From: CAYNLG01 sp964397995
Lineage (GTDB): Bacteria; Planctomycetota; Phycisphaerae; FEN-1346
NCBI GenBank assembly: GCA_964397995.1
Contig: CAYNLG010000013.1
Span: 1 to 61,263, forward strand
Length of the DNA stretch: 61,263 nt
Direction of reading: 5' to 3'
Shown: positions 23,549 to 32,167 of the stretch, in pieces
Layout: each line of letters begins with the position of its first letter
How positions within the stretch are numbered: position 1 is the first letter of the stretch
The notes under the pieces: model-generated
Told to the model about the DNA's origin: nothing
Seen by the model: only the letters and a program-made list of their open reading frames with translations
Databases searched by the model: none
Position numbers and translations under genes: made by a program

Positions 23549-23639
23549 GCCCTAATGAAACCAATCGGGCGGCCCGCTGGCGCCGCCCGCTGCGAGAGCG
23601 AGGGACGCACTTCGTGGGATGCTGTGGGAGGATGGGGCC

Positions 23640-23879
23640 GTGACGCACCACATGGATGACGGCGGACTCGACCTGGTTCGCAAGGCACTCGAGGGTCCCG
23701 ACGCCCAGGCGTGCATGTCGCCCGACAAGCTTCGCCGCGAGATCCGGCGCCTGGAAACGCGCCTGGCCGCCGTGCGCGAGCGGGGCGGCGCCTATGCCGG
23801 CGTGGACTTCTCCGGCGACGTGCGCCTGTTGCTGGCACGCCTGGAGGCCGGCCACGCCCTGAGCGCCTGCGTCCACTGA
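23640..23879 (+). CDS. Small hypothetical protein in the dcw cluster
   Basis: A 79-residue protein, mostly helical and charged (CMSPDKLRREIRRLETRLAAVRERG looks like a short coiled coil). It starts at GTG 23640, with GGGAGGA 8 bases upstream; ATG 23619 is in frame but has no ribosome site. It lies between mraZ and rsmH, a position that is usually empty. No family is recognised. Its frame, ribosome site and position support a real gene. Confidence 0.6.
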   Translation: MTHHMDDGGLDLVRKALEGPDAQACMSPDKLRREIRRLETRLAAVRERGGAYAGVDFSGDVRLLLARLEAGHALSACVH

Positions 23880-23934
23880 GAGACGGAAGGGGCCGACGAC
23901 GCCTGACGCCGGGTCAACCCGGCACGTCCCGGTC

Positions 23935-24810
23935 ATGCTCGGGCCGGTGCTCGAGCTCCTGGCCCCCCGCCCGGGGCAGACGGTCCTGGACGGGACGGCG
24001 GGCGGCGGGGGGCACGCGGCGGCCCTGTTGGAACGACTCCGCCCCGGGGGGCGGCTGGTCCTGGCGGACCGCGACCCCGAGGCGATCGCGCGTCTGACTG
24101 CCCGATTCGGACGCGAACGCGACGTCCATGTCGTTCATGCCAACTTCCGCGACCTGGACGGCATCCTGGCCGAGGCCGGACTCCGCGCCTTGGACGCCGC
24201 CCTGTTGGACCTGGGCCTCTCGTCCGACCAACTGGCGGGCGAGCGCGGCTTCAGCTTCGAGGGCGACGCGCCGCTGGACATGCGGATGGACCCCGGCCAG
24301 GACCTGACCGCCGACGAGGTGGTGAACCGGTGGCCACGCGACGACCTGGCCGAGCTCTTCAGCGCCTACGGCGACCAGCCGTACGCGAAGCGCATCGCCC
24401 GGGCGATCGTTGAGCGGCGGCCGCTCCGGACCGTCGCCGACCTGGCCGAGGTCGTGAGCCGCGCCCAGCCGGCGCCCTACCGCCGCAAGAAGCGGGGGCA
24501 CCCGGCCACGCGGGTCTTCCAGGCCGTGCGGATGGCGGTCAATGATGAACTCGGAAGCCTCGCCGGCTTCCTGGACGGCATCTTTGACAAGCTGTGTCCC
24601 GGCGGACGGGTGGCGGTGCTGGCGTTCCACAGCGTGGAAGACCGCGTCGTGAAACGCCGCTTCCGCGAGGCCGCGCGGGCCGGGCGGGCCCGGCTTCTCG
24701 TGAAGAAGCCGCTCACGCCCGGGCCCGAGGAGGTGGCCCGGAACCCGCGGAGCCGCAGCGCGAAGTTGCGCGCGGCCGAACGGGCCGCCCCGGAGACTGC
24801 CGGGACCTGA
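23935..24810 (+). CDS. rsmH: 16S rRNA (cytosine-N4)-methyltransferase
   Basis: The enzyme methylates C1402 of 16S rRNA. The AdoMet-binding motif is VLDGTAGGGGHAAALL, then LVLADRDPEAI, and the insert domain leads to LFSAYGDQPYAKRIARAIV; the C-terminus has VLAFHSVEDRVVKRRF. From ATG 23935 it has 291 residues. The family-conserved HxPV motif just before this Met is encoded upstream (RHVPV at 23920-23934), yet no ATG, GTG, TTG or CTG lies in that open frame back to a stop at 23860-23862. GGAAGGGG (23885-23892) precedes in-frame ACG codons at 23896 and 23899, so a non-canonical start or a local sequence error is likely. The LysM protein gene follows. Confidence 0.9.
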   Translation: MLGPVLELLAPRPGQTVLDGTAGGGGHAAALLERLRPGGRLVLADRDPEAIARLTARFGRERDVHVVHANFRDLDGILAEAGLRALDAALLDLGLSSDQLAGERGFSFEGDAPLDMRMDPGQDLTADEVVNRWPRDDLAELFSAYGDQPYAKRIARAIVERRPLRTVADLAEVVSRAQPAPYRRKKRGHPATRVFQAVRMAVNDELGSLAGFLDGIFDKLCPGGRVAVLAFHSVEDRVVKRRFREAARAGRARLLVKKPLTPGPEEVARNPRSRSAKLRAAERAAPETAGT

Positions 24811-24908
24811 GGTGTGCGGGACACCGCGGCGCCCCCGCGTGGGGCGCGAGGCGCCGCGTCGCCGGTGTCGGGACGGAACTCGGGATGTGCCGGAGTGGGG
24901 AGCGCACT

Positions 24909-25886
24909 GTGAAACGGGATGCGAGAGTGGGCTTGGTGGTCGGCTTGGCGTTCATCGTGGTGTTCGCGGCCATTCTGAGCTTTCGGGTGACGGCCCAGGT
25001 GCCGCCCCATGCCCGATTGCCCGTCTGGGAGACCTGCGACCTGCGGTTGCCGGCGTCGACGGCCGAGCGGGTGGTCGACCCGTTGATGGCCCGGGACGGG
25101 CTAACCCGCGGCGTCACCTTCACGTGGACCGATACCGCCCCCGCCCCCGCGGGCGAGGAGCGGCTGCCGGCGCCGCGGCGCGGCCAAGCCGACTCGGGGG
25201 AGACGGCCCCGGCCGTGCCGCTGGCCGCCGGCTGGGTGGCGACGGTTGGCCCGCGGGTGCGGCTGACCGACGAGCGGCCCACGCCGCTGAGGGCGCCGGT
25301 TCGGACGGCGGGGGAGAGCCCGCGCCGCGAGCCGTCCGAACCCGTCGCCCCGCCGGCCCCACGGGCCCGGACGTACCGCGTCCGCTCCGGCGACACCCTG
25401 ACGGTCATCGCCCGCCGCGTCTACGGCCCGGAGGGCGGCGACCGGTGGCACGACCTGTACGAGGCCAACCGGGACCGCATCCGCAACCCGGACTGCCTGG
25501 CCGTGGGCCAGGAACTGGTCCTGCCGGCGCGGCCGGCGGCCGCGGGTCCGACCGCGGCCGGCGAGGTGGCCACGGGGACGGCGGTCGTCGAGGAACGGCC
25601 GGGTGAACGGCGTGTCAGTGCCGAGGAGCTGGCCCTGATGCTGGGCGTCGGCGACGAGCTGGCCGAGGCGCCGGCCGCGGTGCCCGCGATGGTGACCGTC
25701 GGCGAGGGCGACACCTTCTACAAGATCGCCCGCCGCGTCTATGGCGACGACCACCTCGGCCGCCTGCTGTACCTGCGGAACAAGCACCTGGTGCCGGACG
25801 CGCGGAAGCTGCGCGTCGGCCAGCGCATCCTGCTGCTGGACGGGGTGGAGCGCGACGCGACCACGATTCAGGTGGCCATGCGATGA
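24909..25886 (+). CDS. Membrane-anchored double-LysM protein
   Basis: A 325-residue protein with one N-terminal transmembrane helix (residues 8-28, VGLVVGLAFIVVFAAILSF), a long Pro/Ala-rich periplasmic linker (about 70-150) and two LysM domains at roughly 155-206 (TYRVRSGDTLTVIARRVYG ... LAVGQELVLP) and 261-311 (MVTVGEGDTFYKIARRVYG ... LRVGQRILLL). LysM binds peptidoglycan glycan strands, so the protein should tether the inner membrane to the wall or sense it. The GTG at 24909 is preceded by GGGGAG at 6 bases. Its stop overlaps the FtsL-like start (ATGA), so it is made with the divisome proteins. A LysM gene between rsmH and ftsL is not part of the usual dcw order. Confidence 0.85.
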   Translation: MKRDARVGLVVGLAFIVVFAAILSFRVTAQVPPHARLPVWETCDLRLPASTAERVVDPLMARDGLTRGVTFTWTDTAPAPAGEERLPAPRRGQADSGETAPAVPLAAGWVATVGPRVRLTDERPTPLRAPVRTAGESPRREPSEPVAPPAPRARTYRVRSGDTLTVIARRVYGPEGGDRWHDLYEANRDRIRNPDCLAVGQELVLPARPAAAGPTAAGEVATGTAVVEERPGERRVSAEELALMLGVGDELAEAPAAVPAMVTVGEGDTFYKIARRVYGDDHLGRLLYLRNKHLVPDARKLRVGQRILLLDGVERDATTIQVAMR

Positions 25887-26179
25887 GGCTCTGGCTGCGA
25901 CTGGCCGTGGCGGGCCTGGTCCTCGTGCTGGCCGCCATGGCCTTGGTGGACCTGAAGACGGGCCGGGGTGCCGCCGTTCGGCGGCTGCACGGCCTGTATG
26001 GCGAGAAGCGGCGGCTGGAGAAGGCCTGCTGGGAGTTGCACCTGGAGATTGCCGAACTCCGGGCGCCCGGGCGGCTTCTGAAGCGTGGCTTGGCGGCGGC
26101 CCCGGCCTCTGAGGAGGCCGGCGGCGCCGCGGCGCCGGACGCGTGGCCGCCGACGGTGCACGCGCAGGGGCCGCCGTAG
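25883..26179 (+). CDS. FtsL-like small bitopic membrane protein
   Basis: A 98-residue protein with FtsL topology: a short basic N-terminus, one membrane helix (LAVAGLVLVLAAMALVDL, about 7-24) and a heptad-like charged helix (AAVRRLHGLYGEKRRLEKACWELHLEIAELRAPGRL, about 30-65), then an Ala/Pro-rich tail. FtsL sequences are barely conserved and are recognised by size, topology and the place between rsmH and ftsI, all of which fit. FtsL joins FtsB and FtsQ to activate FtsW and FtsI. The ATG overlaps the LysM stop by four bases. Confidence 0.65.
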   Translation: MRLWLRLAVAGLVLVLAAMALVDLKTGRGAAVRRLHGLYGEKRRLEKACWELHLEIAELRAPGRLLKRGLAAAPASEEAGGAAAPDAWPPTVHAQGPP

Positions 26180-26227
26180 GCCGGCGGACCCCGCCGGATG
26201 GGACGTTCGAGACCAGGAGTGCCAGCC

Positions 26228-27994
26228 GTGTCCGTGCCGAGACGCCAACAGCGAGTGGCCCTGTGCCTGACAGTCGGGCTGGGGGCGGCGCTGGCGGCGC
26301 TCGCGGGGCGGCTGATCTATATTCATGCCACGTCCGGCCCGGCCCTGGAAGAGCGGGCCACCCGCCGCCACTACAGCTACCGGCCCCTGACGGCCATGCG
26401 GGGCTACATCCTGGACGCCCAGCGGCGGATCCTGGCCGGCAGCGTCGAGGTCCAGAGCGTCTTCGCCGACCCGGCGGTCATGGAGGACCTCGGCGAGGCG
26501 GCCCGCGACGCCGCCCCGGTACTCGGCATGAAGCGGGACGCGCTGTACCGGCTGCTGACGCCGGAGGAGCCGACGTCGTTCATCTGGCTGGCACGGCGGC
26601 CGCCGCCGACGCTGGCCGAGGATGTCCGGAAGCTCAAGATCTACGGCCTGGGCCTCGCCCCCGAGGGCCAGCGGCGGTACCCGCACGGGAGCCTGGCGGC
26701 CCACGTGATCGGCTGCGTGGGCATCGACGAGCAGGGCGTCGAGGGCCTGGAACGGCTCTACAACGAGCGGCTGGCCGGGCGCCCGGGGGTGATCTACGCC
26801 CTGGCGGACCGGTCGCGGCGGCCGATGTGGACGGCCCGCGACCAGCTCACCTTGCCGCGCGACGGCCAGCACCTCGTCCTCACGATCGATGCCGCCATCC
26901 AGGCCGTGACGGAGGCGGCCCTCGCGGAGGCGGTCCAGGCGTTCCGGGCCGAGGCGGCCAGCGCCATCATCATGGACCCCCGGACGGGGGCGATCCTGGC
27001 GATGGCCAACGTGCCGACCTTCGACCCGGCCCGGTTCCAGGACGTCCCGGCGAAGGTGCGGCGGAACCGGGCGCTGAGCGACCCCAGCCCCCCGGGCAGT
27101 ACCGCGAAGCCGTTCATCGCGGCCATGGCCTTGGACCGAGGCAAGGTCCGGCTGGGCGAGACCTTCCATTGCGAGAACGGGTACTGGGCGGAGCACCGTC
27201 TGCGCGACGCCGGCCACCGCTACGGCCCCCTCACCTTCGAGATGGTCGTCGCCAAGTCCAGCAACATCGGGATGGCCAAGATCGGCGTCCGCCTGGGCAA
27301 CCAAGCTTTGCACGAGACGCTGAGCGGGTTCGGTTTCGGGCGGCAAACGGGCGTCGGCCTGCCGCTGGAGGACGCCGGCCTTGTGCGGCCGGTGTCCGCG
27401 TGGACCCGCTACAGCACGACGCGGGTCTCGTTCGGCCAGGAGTTCCTCGCGACGCCGCTCCAGCTCGTGACGGCCTTCGCGGCCCTGGCCAACGACGGGC
27501 GGCTCATGAGGCCGCGCATCCTCCGGGGCGTCCTGAACAGCCGCGGCGAGGTCGTCGAGAACATGGAGGTGCCCGAGGTGGTGGCCCAGGTCGTCCGCCC
27601 GGAGACCGCGCGGACGATGGTCCGGGACGTGCTCGTCCGCGTCGTCGAGGAGGGCACCGGCAAGGTCTGCCGCATCCCCGGCTACCGCGTTTTCGGCAAG
27701 ACCGGCACGGCCCAGGGCGTCGATCCGGCGACCCGGGCGATCAGCCACGACTACTACTTCGCGAACTTCCTGGCCGGCGCCCCGGCCGACGACCCGCGGG
27801 TGGTCGTCCTGGTCTCGGTCAAGCACCCCGACAAGGCCCTCGGGTATTACGGGGGGACGGTGGCCGGGCCGTCGGCGCGGCGGATTCTGGAAGAGACCCT
27901 GGCGTACCTGGGCGTGGAACCGTCGGCGCCGGAGGCCCGGCCGGCCCGCCCGCGGGTGCCGACCGTCCTGGCGGAAAGCGACGGCGGCCTGTGA
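26228..27994 (+). CDS. ftsI: Class B penicillin-binding protein FtsI (PBP3-like)
   Basis: About 588 residues: an N-terminal membrane anchor (VALCLTVGLGAALAALAGRLIYI), a pedestal domain (GYILDAQRRILAGSVEVQSVFADP, GCVGIDEQGVEGLERLYN) and a transpeptidase domain with all three motifs, SxxK at Ser291-Lys294 (PGSTAKP), SxN at Ser344-Asn346 and KTG at Lys491 (FGKTGTA). It crosslinks septal or new-wall peptidoglycan with FtsW in the periplasm. No PASTA domains are present. GTG 26228 is preferred because AGGAG lies 8 bases upstream; ATG 26198 is in frame and would add ten residues. The murE start follows 23 bases after the stop. Confidence 0.93.
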   Translation: MSVPRRQQRVALCLTVGLGAALAALAGRLIYIHATSGPALEERATRRHYSYRPLTAMRGYILDAQRRILAGSVEVQSVFADPAVMEDLGEAARDAAPVLGMKRDALYRLLTPEEPTSFIWLARRPPPTLAEDVRKLKIYGLGLAPEGQRRYPHGSLAAHVIGCVGIDEQGVEGLERLYNERLAGRPGVIYALADRSRRPMWTARDQLTLPRDGQHLVLTIDAAIQAVTEAALAEAVQAFRAEAASAIIMDPRTGAILAMANVPTFDPARFQDVPAKVRRNRALSDPSPPGSTAKPFIAAMALDRGKVRLGETFHCENGYWAEHRLRDAGHRYGPLTFEMVVAKSSNIGMAKIGVRLGNQALHETLSGFGFGRQTGVGLPLEDAGLVRPVSAWTRYSTTRVSFGQEFLATPLQLVTAFAALANDGRLMRPRILRGVLNSRGEVVENMEVPEVVAQVVRPETARTMVRDVLVRVVEEGTGKVCRIPGYRVFGKTGTAQGVDPATRAISHDYYFANFLAGAPADDPRVVVLVSVKHPDKALGYYGGTVAGPSARRILEETLAYLGVEPSAPEARPARPRVPTVLAESDGGL

Positions 27995-28017
27995 CGCTTC
28001 TCAGGGAAGGATGCGGG

Positions 28018-29487
28018 ATGCGGCTGGAGGAACTGGCGGCCCTGGTGCCCGGAGCCCGCCTCGAGGGCGACCCCGCCACGGACGTGGCCCGGGTGGTGCA
28101 CGACTCGCGGCAGGTGCGGCCGGGGGACCTGTTCGTGGCGCTGCGGGGCACGAAGGTGGACGGGCACCGGTTCGTGCAGGACGCCATCGACGCGGGCGCC
28201 GCGGCGGCCGTGGTCGAGCGGCCGCTGCCCTTGCCGCGGACGCCGCCCCTCGTGATCGCCCCCGACGCCCGGGAGGCGATGGGCTTGGCGGCCCACGCTC
28301 TGGCGGGGTTCCCGACGCGGACGCTCCGGGCCGTCGGCGTCACGGGCACCAACGGCAAGACCACGACCACGTACCTGCTGCGGACGGTGTTCGAGGTCGC
28401 GGGCTGGAAAACGGGCCTGATCGGCACGATCGAGTACGCCGTGGGGGAGCGGCGGATCCGCTCGCACATGACGACGCCGGACGCCCTCGAGTTGGCCGAC
28501 TACTTCGCCCAGATGGTCGAGGACGGGGTCCACGCCGCCGTCATGGAAGTCTCCAGCCACGCCCTGGACCAGCGGCGGACGGCCGGTATCGAGTTCGACG
28601 TCGGCGTCCACACGAACGTGACGCCCGAGCACTTGGACTATCACAAGGACATGCCGTCGTACCTGGCGGCGAAGGCGCGGCTGTTCGCGGGGCTCGGCCC
28701 GGAGGCGACGGCCGTCCTGAACGCCGACGACGCTGCCTGCGAACTCTTCGCGAGCGGGACGCGGGCCTCGGTTCTGCGGTACGGGCTCGACCGCCCGGCC
28801 GAGGTGACCGCCGAGGGGCTGGCCGTGGACGTCGGCGGGAGCCGGTTCACGCTGGTGGCACCGAGCGGGCGGACAACGGTGCGGCTGAACCTGCTGGGAC
28901 GGCACAACGTGCTGAACGCCCTCGCCACGGCCGCCGCTGCCGAGGCCATGGGCCTGGGGCTGGACGTCATGGCCGCCGGCCTGGAGGCCGCGGACACGGT
29001 CCGGGGGCGGCTGGATCCGGTGCCGTCGGGGGCGCCGTTCACGGTGCTCGTCGACTACGCCCACACGCCGGACGCGGTGAAACACGCCCTGAGGGCCGTG
29101 CGGGAGATGTGCGGCGGGCGGGTGATCCTCGTGATGGGGTGCGGTGGGGAACGGGACCGGACGAAGCGGCCCATGATGGCCGCCGAGGCCGAGGCCGCCG
29201 CCGACCGCGTCATCGTCACCAACGACAACCCGCGCGGCGAGGCCCCGGAGGCCATTGCCGAGGAAATCCTGGCCGGGTTCACGCGGCCTCAGGCCGTCGA
29301 GGTGGAGCTCGACCGGCGTGCGGCCATCGGCCTGGCGCTGGACGCCGCCGGGCCCGGCGACCTCGTGCTGATCGCCGGGAAAGGCCACGAAACGTACCAG
29401 GAGACCGCCCAGGGCACCGTGCCCTTCGACGACCGCGAGGTGGCCCGCGACCTGCTCGCGGCGCGGGGCTGGGGGGAGGCCGGGTGA
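28018..29487 (+). CDS. murE: UDP-MurNAc-tripeptide synthetase
   Basis: A 489-residue cytoplasmic ligase that adds the third amino acid to UDP-MurNAc-dipeptide. The ATP loop is VTGTNGKTTTTYL (110-116), with VMEVSSHALDQRR and TNVTPEHLDYHKDM in the central domain and DYAHTPDAVKHAL in the third domain. The DNPR motif (403-406) is the known signature of meso-diaminopimelate-adding enzymes, so this organism should make DAP-type peptidoglycan. AGGGAAGG lies 7 bases before ATG 28018. Its stop overlaps the GTG start of murF (GTGA). Confidence 0.95.
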   Translation: MRLEELAALVPGARLEGDPATDVARVVHDSRQVRPGDLFVALRGTKVDGHRFVQDAIDAGAAAAVVERPLPLPRTPPLVIAPDAREAMGLAAHALAGFPTRTLRAVGVTGTNGKTTTTYLLRTVFEVAGWKTGLIGTIEYAVGERRIRSHMTTPDALELADYFAQMVEDGVHAAVMEVSSHALDQRRTAGIEFDVGVHTNVTPEHLDYHKDMPSYLAAKARLFAGLGPEATAVLNADDAACELFASGTRASVLRYGLDRPAEVTAEGLAVDVGGSRFTLVAPSGRTTVRLNLLGRHNVLNALATAAAAEAMGLGLDVMAAGLEAADTVRGRLDPVPSGAPFTVLVDYAHTPDAVKHALRAVREMCGGRVILVMGCGGERDRTKRPMMAAEAEAAADRVIVTNDNPRGEAPEAIAEEILAGFTRPQAVEVELDRRAAIGLALDAAGPGDLVLIAGKGHETYQETAQGTVPFDDREVARDLLAARGWGEAG

Positions 29488-30872
29488 GGTTCACGGTCGA
29501 GGCCATCGTGGAGGCGACGGGCGGCCGGCTGGTGGGCGGCCGCGCGGATGCCCCGCCGGCCCGGATCTCGACCGACACGCGGACGCTGGAGCCGGGCGAC
29601 GCCTTCGTGGCCCTGCGGGGGGAGCGGTTCGACGGCCACGCGTTCCTGCACCAGGCGTACGCGAAGCGGGCCGCGGCGCTCGTCGTGGACGCCGTCGAGA
29701 CGCCCCCCGCGCCGGACGCCGGCCCGGCCGTCATCGAGGTGGCCGACACGACGGCGGCGCTCGCCGACCTGGGGCGGTCGGCCCGGGCGCGGCTGACGTG
29801 CCCGGTGATCGCGGTGACCGGGTCGTGTGGCAAGACGACGCTGAAGGGGATGATCGCGGCGGTGCTGGGCCGCCGCCTCCGGGGGACCGCCGGGGCGAAG
29901 AGCTTCAACAACGCGGTCGGCGTGCCGCTGACGCTGCTGGCGGCCGAGGAGGACGACGGCTTCGTCCTGTGCGAACTCGGGACGAACGCCCCGGGCGAGA
30001 TTGCGGCCCTGGCGGCCGTTGCGCGGCCCACGGTGGCCGCGGTGACGGTCGTCGCCCCGGTCCACCTGGAGGGCCTGGGCTCGCTGGAGGGGGTCTTCGC
30101 GGAAAAGGCCGCCCTTGTCGAGGCCCTGCCCGAGGATGGCTTGGCCGTGCTGAACGCGGACGACCCGCGGGTGGCGGCCATGGCCGGGAGATGCCGCGGC
30201 CGGGTCGTCACGGTGGGCCTGGAGGCGGCCGAGGCGGACCTCCGGGCGACGGACCTGGTGCAGACGGAGGCGGGGCTGGCGTTCACGGTCGGCGACCTCG
30301 GTTTCACGGTGCCGGTCCTGGGCGGGCACCAGGCGGTGCTCGCGCTGGAGGCGGTGGCCGTGGGCGAGGCCCTGGGCGTTCCGCGCGACGAAGCGGCGGC
30401 GGCGCTGGCGGCCTTCGAGCCTCTGCCGATGCGGCTCGCGCCGGAGCGGGTGGGCGAGGTGCTCATCCTGAACGACGCCTACAACGCGAACCCGCGGAGC
30501 ATGGAGGCCGCGCTCGCCCTCCTGGCCCTCTGGCCGGAACGGCGCAAGGTCTTTGCCTGCGGGGAGATGCGCGAACTGGGCCCGGCCTCGGCCGAGGCCC
30601 ATGCCGCCCTGGGCCGCGCCGCCGTCGAGGCCGGCGTCGGCGTGCTGGTGGCCGCGGGGCCGGAGACGGCCGCGACGGTCGCGGCGGCCCGCGAGGCGGG
30701 CCTGCCGCCGGACCGGGCGGTGCACGTGGCGGACGCGGCGGCGGCGGCGGAGGCCGTCGCCGGGCGCCTGGAGCCCGGGGACGTCGTCCTTGTGAAGGGC
30801 TCGCGGGCGATGCACATGGACATGGTGGTCCGGGCGGTGGCCGAGGCGGCCGCCGCCGGCCAGGGAGCGTAA
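29484..30872 (+). CDS. murF: UDP-MurNAc-tripeptide D-alanyl-D-alanine ligase
   Basis: A 462-residue Mur ligase that attaches D-Ala-D-Ala in the last cytoplasmic precursor step. The N-terminal domain has RISTDTRTLEPGDAFVALRGERFDGH, the ATP loop is VTGSCGKTTLKGMI (Cys in place of the usual Asn or Ser), and LNDAYNANPRSMEAAL is the characteristic C-terminal motif. EKAALVEALPEDGLAVLNADD is also typical. The GTG start at 29484 overlaps the murE stop by four bases. A gap of about 140 bases separates it from mraY, the largest spacing in this part of the cluster. Confidence 0.95.
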   Translation: MRFTVEAIVEATGGRLVGGRADAPPARISTDTRTLEPGDAFVALRGERFDGHAFLHQAYAKRAAALVVDAVETPPAPDAGPAVIEVADTTAALADLGRSARARLTCPVIAVTGSCGKTTLKGMIAAVLGRRLRGTAGAKSFNNAVGVPLTLLAAEEDDGFVLCELGTNAPGEIAALAAVARPTVAAVTVVAPVHLEGLGSLEGVFAEKAALVEALPEDGLAVLNADDPRVAAMAGRCRGRVVTVGLEAAEADLRATDLVQTEAGLAFTVGDLGFTVPVLGGHQAVLALEAVAVGEALGVPRDEAAAALAAFEPLPMRLAPERVGEVLILNDAYNANPRSMEAALALLALWPERRKVFACGEMRELGPASAEAHAALGRAAVEAGVGVLVAAGPETAATVAAAREAGLPPDRAVHVADAAAAAEAVAGRLEPGDVVLVKGSRAMHMDMVVRAVAEAAAAGQGA

Positions 30873-31011
30873 CCAACCATCCCACATCGGAAGGCGGTCT
30901 TCCGGCCCCGCCCGGGCGCAGGCGGGGCGGCGGGCTCCCGGCGATCGGCGCCGAACCCCTGGGTCGCGGTGGCCGGCGCCGGGGCCCTGTGGGATGCGGG
31001 CGGGCGGAACG

Positions 31012-32154
31012 ATGTTCTACTACCTCTTCTTCCGCAACGAATGGTCCCGCGACCTGTTCCAGGCCGCCGGGCTGGCCCGCTACGCCAACGTCTTCCGGTA
31101 CCAGACCTTCCGGCTGATGATGGCCACGGTCACGACGTTCCTGATCCTGTGGCTGCTCTCGCCGTGGGTCATCCGGAAGCTAAGGCGGCTGAAGGTGGCC
31201 GGCGCCGTCGATTTCCACAACAAGACCGTGGACGAGATGTACGCCTCCCGGGTCGGCACGCCCACCATGGGGGGGGTCCTCATCGTCCCGGCCATCCTGC
31301 TCTCGACCTTCCTGTGGGGCGACGTCGTCAACTTCTACGTCTTCCTGGCCATGCTGACGGTCGCCTGGCTGGGGGTGCTGGGCGGCGTGGACGACTACCT
31401 GAAACTCGTCCGCAAGAGCCGCGACGGCCTTCGCATGTGGGAGAAGCTGGTCTTCCAGATCGCCCTGGCGGTGCTCCTGGCCTACTTTCTGTACCGCGTG
31501 GGGGGCGACATCCGCCTGCCGGAGGGGGGCGGCCGGGGCATCGCCCTGAACCTGCCCTTCTACAAGTTCCCCATCCCGCTCTCGTTCGCGGCCTTCGCCG
31601 TCATCGCCGTACTCGTGGTGGCCGGGACCTCGAACGCCGTCAACCTGACCGACGGTATGGACGGCCTGGCGGTCGGTAGCATGATGCCGCCCACCTTCGT
31701 CTTCCTGCTGATCGCCTACGTCACGGGGCGGACGGACTACTCGGCGTACCTGTACCTGCCCTACGTGCCCGGCGGGGGGGAGTTGGCCGTCTTCTGCGGG
31801 GCCCTGGGCGGGGCCTGCCTGGGGTTCCTCTGGTACAACTGCTCGCCAGCCCACGTCTTCATGGGCGACACCGGGAGCCTGGCGCTGGGCGGGGCCATCG
31901 GGTACGTGGCCATCGCGACGCGGCAGGAGTTGCTGCTGCTGGTGGCGGGGGGCATCTTCGTTCTGGAGGCCCTCAGCGTGATCATCCAGGTGACGTACTT
32001 CAAGCTGACGGGCGGGAAACGGGTGTTCCTGATGTCGCCGATCCACTACCACTTCCAGCTCAAGGGCTGGACGGAGACGCAGACGGTGGTGCGGTTCTGG
32101 CTGATCGGCACCATGTTCGCCGCCGCCGCCTTGGCGACGCTGAAACTCCGCTAG
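31012..32154 (+). CDS. mraY: Phospho-N-acetylmuramoyl-pentapeptide transferase
   Basis: A 380-residue inner-membrane enzyme with about ten membrane helices that makes lipid I from UDP-MurNAc-pentapeptide and undecaprenyl phosphate. Diagnostic segments are RVGTPTMGGVLI, LGGVDDYLKL (catalytic Asp pair), NAVNLTDGMDGLA, PAHVFMGDTGSLALGG and the HHH-related region MSPIHYHFQLKGW. ATG 31012 is used; ATG 30994 is in frame but neither has a strong ribosome site. murD normally follows mraY; here ftsW starts 14 bases after the stop. Confidence 0.95.
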   Translation: MFYYLFFRNEWSRDLFQAAGLARYANVFRYQTFRLMMATVTTFLILWLLSPWVIRKLRRLKVAGAVDFHNKTVDEMYASRVGTPTMGGVLIVPAILLSTFLWGDVVNFYVFLAMLTVAWLGVLGGVDDYLKLVRKSRDGLRMWEKLVFQIALAVLLAYFLYRVGGDIRLPEGGGRGIALNLPFYKFPIPLSFAAFAVIAVLVVAGTSNAVNLTDGMDGLAVGSMMPPTFVFLLIAYVTGRTDYSAYLYLPYVPGGGELAVFCGALGGACLGFLWYNCSPAHVFMGDTGSLALGGAIGYVAIATRQELLLLVAGGIFVLEALSVIIQVTYFKLTGGKRVFLMSPIHYHFQLKGWTETQTVVRFWLIGTMFAAAALATLKLR

Positions 32155-32167
32155 AGGGGAGGACGCT

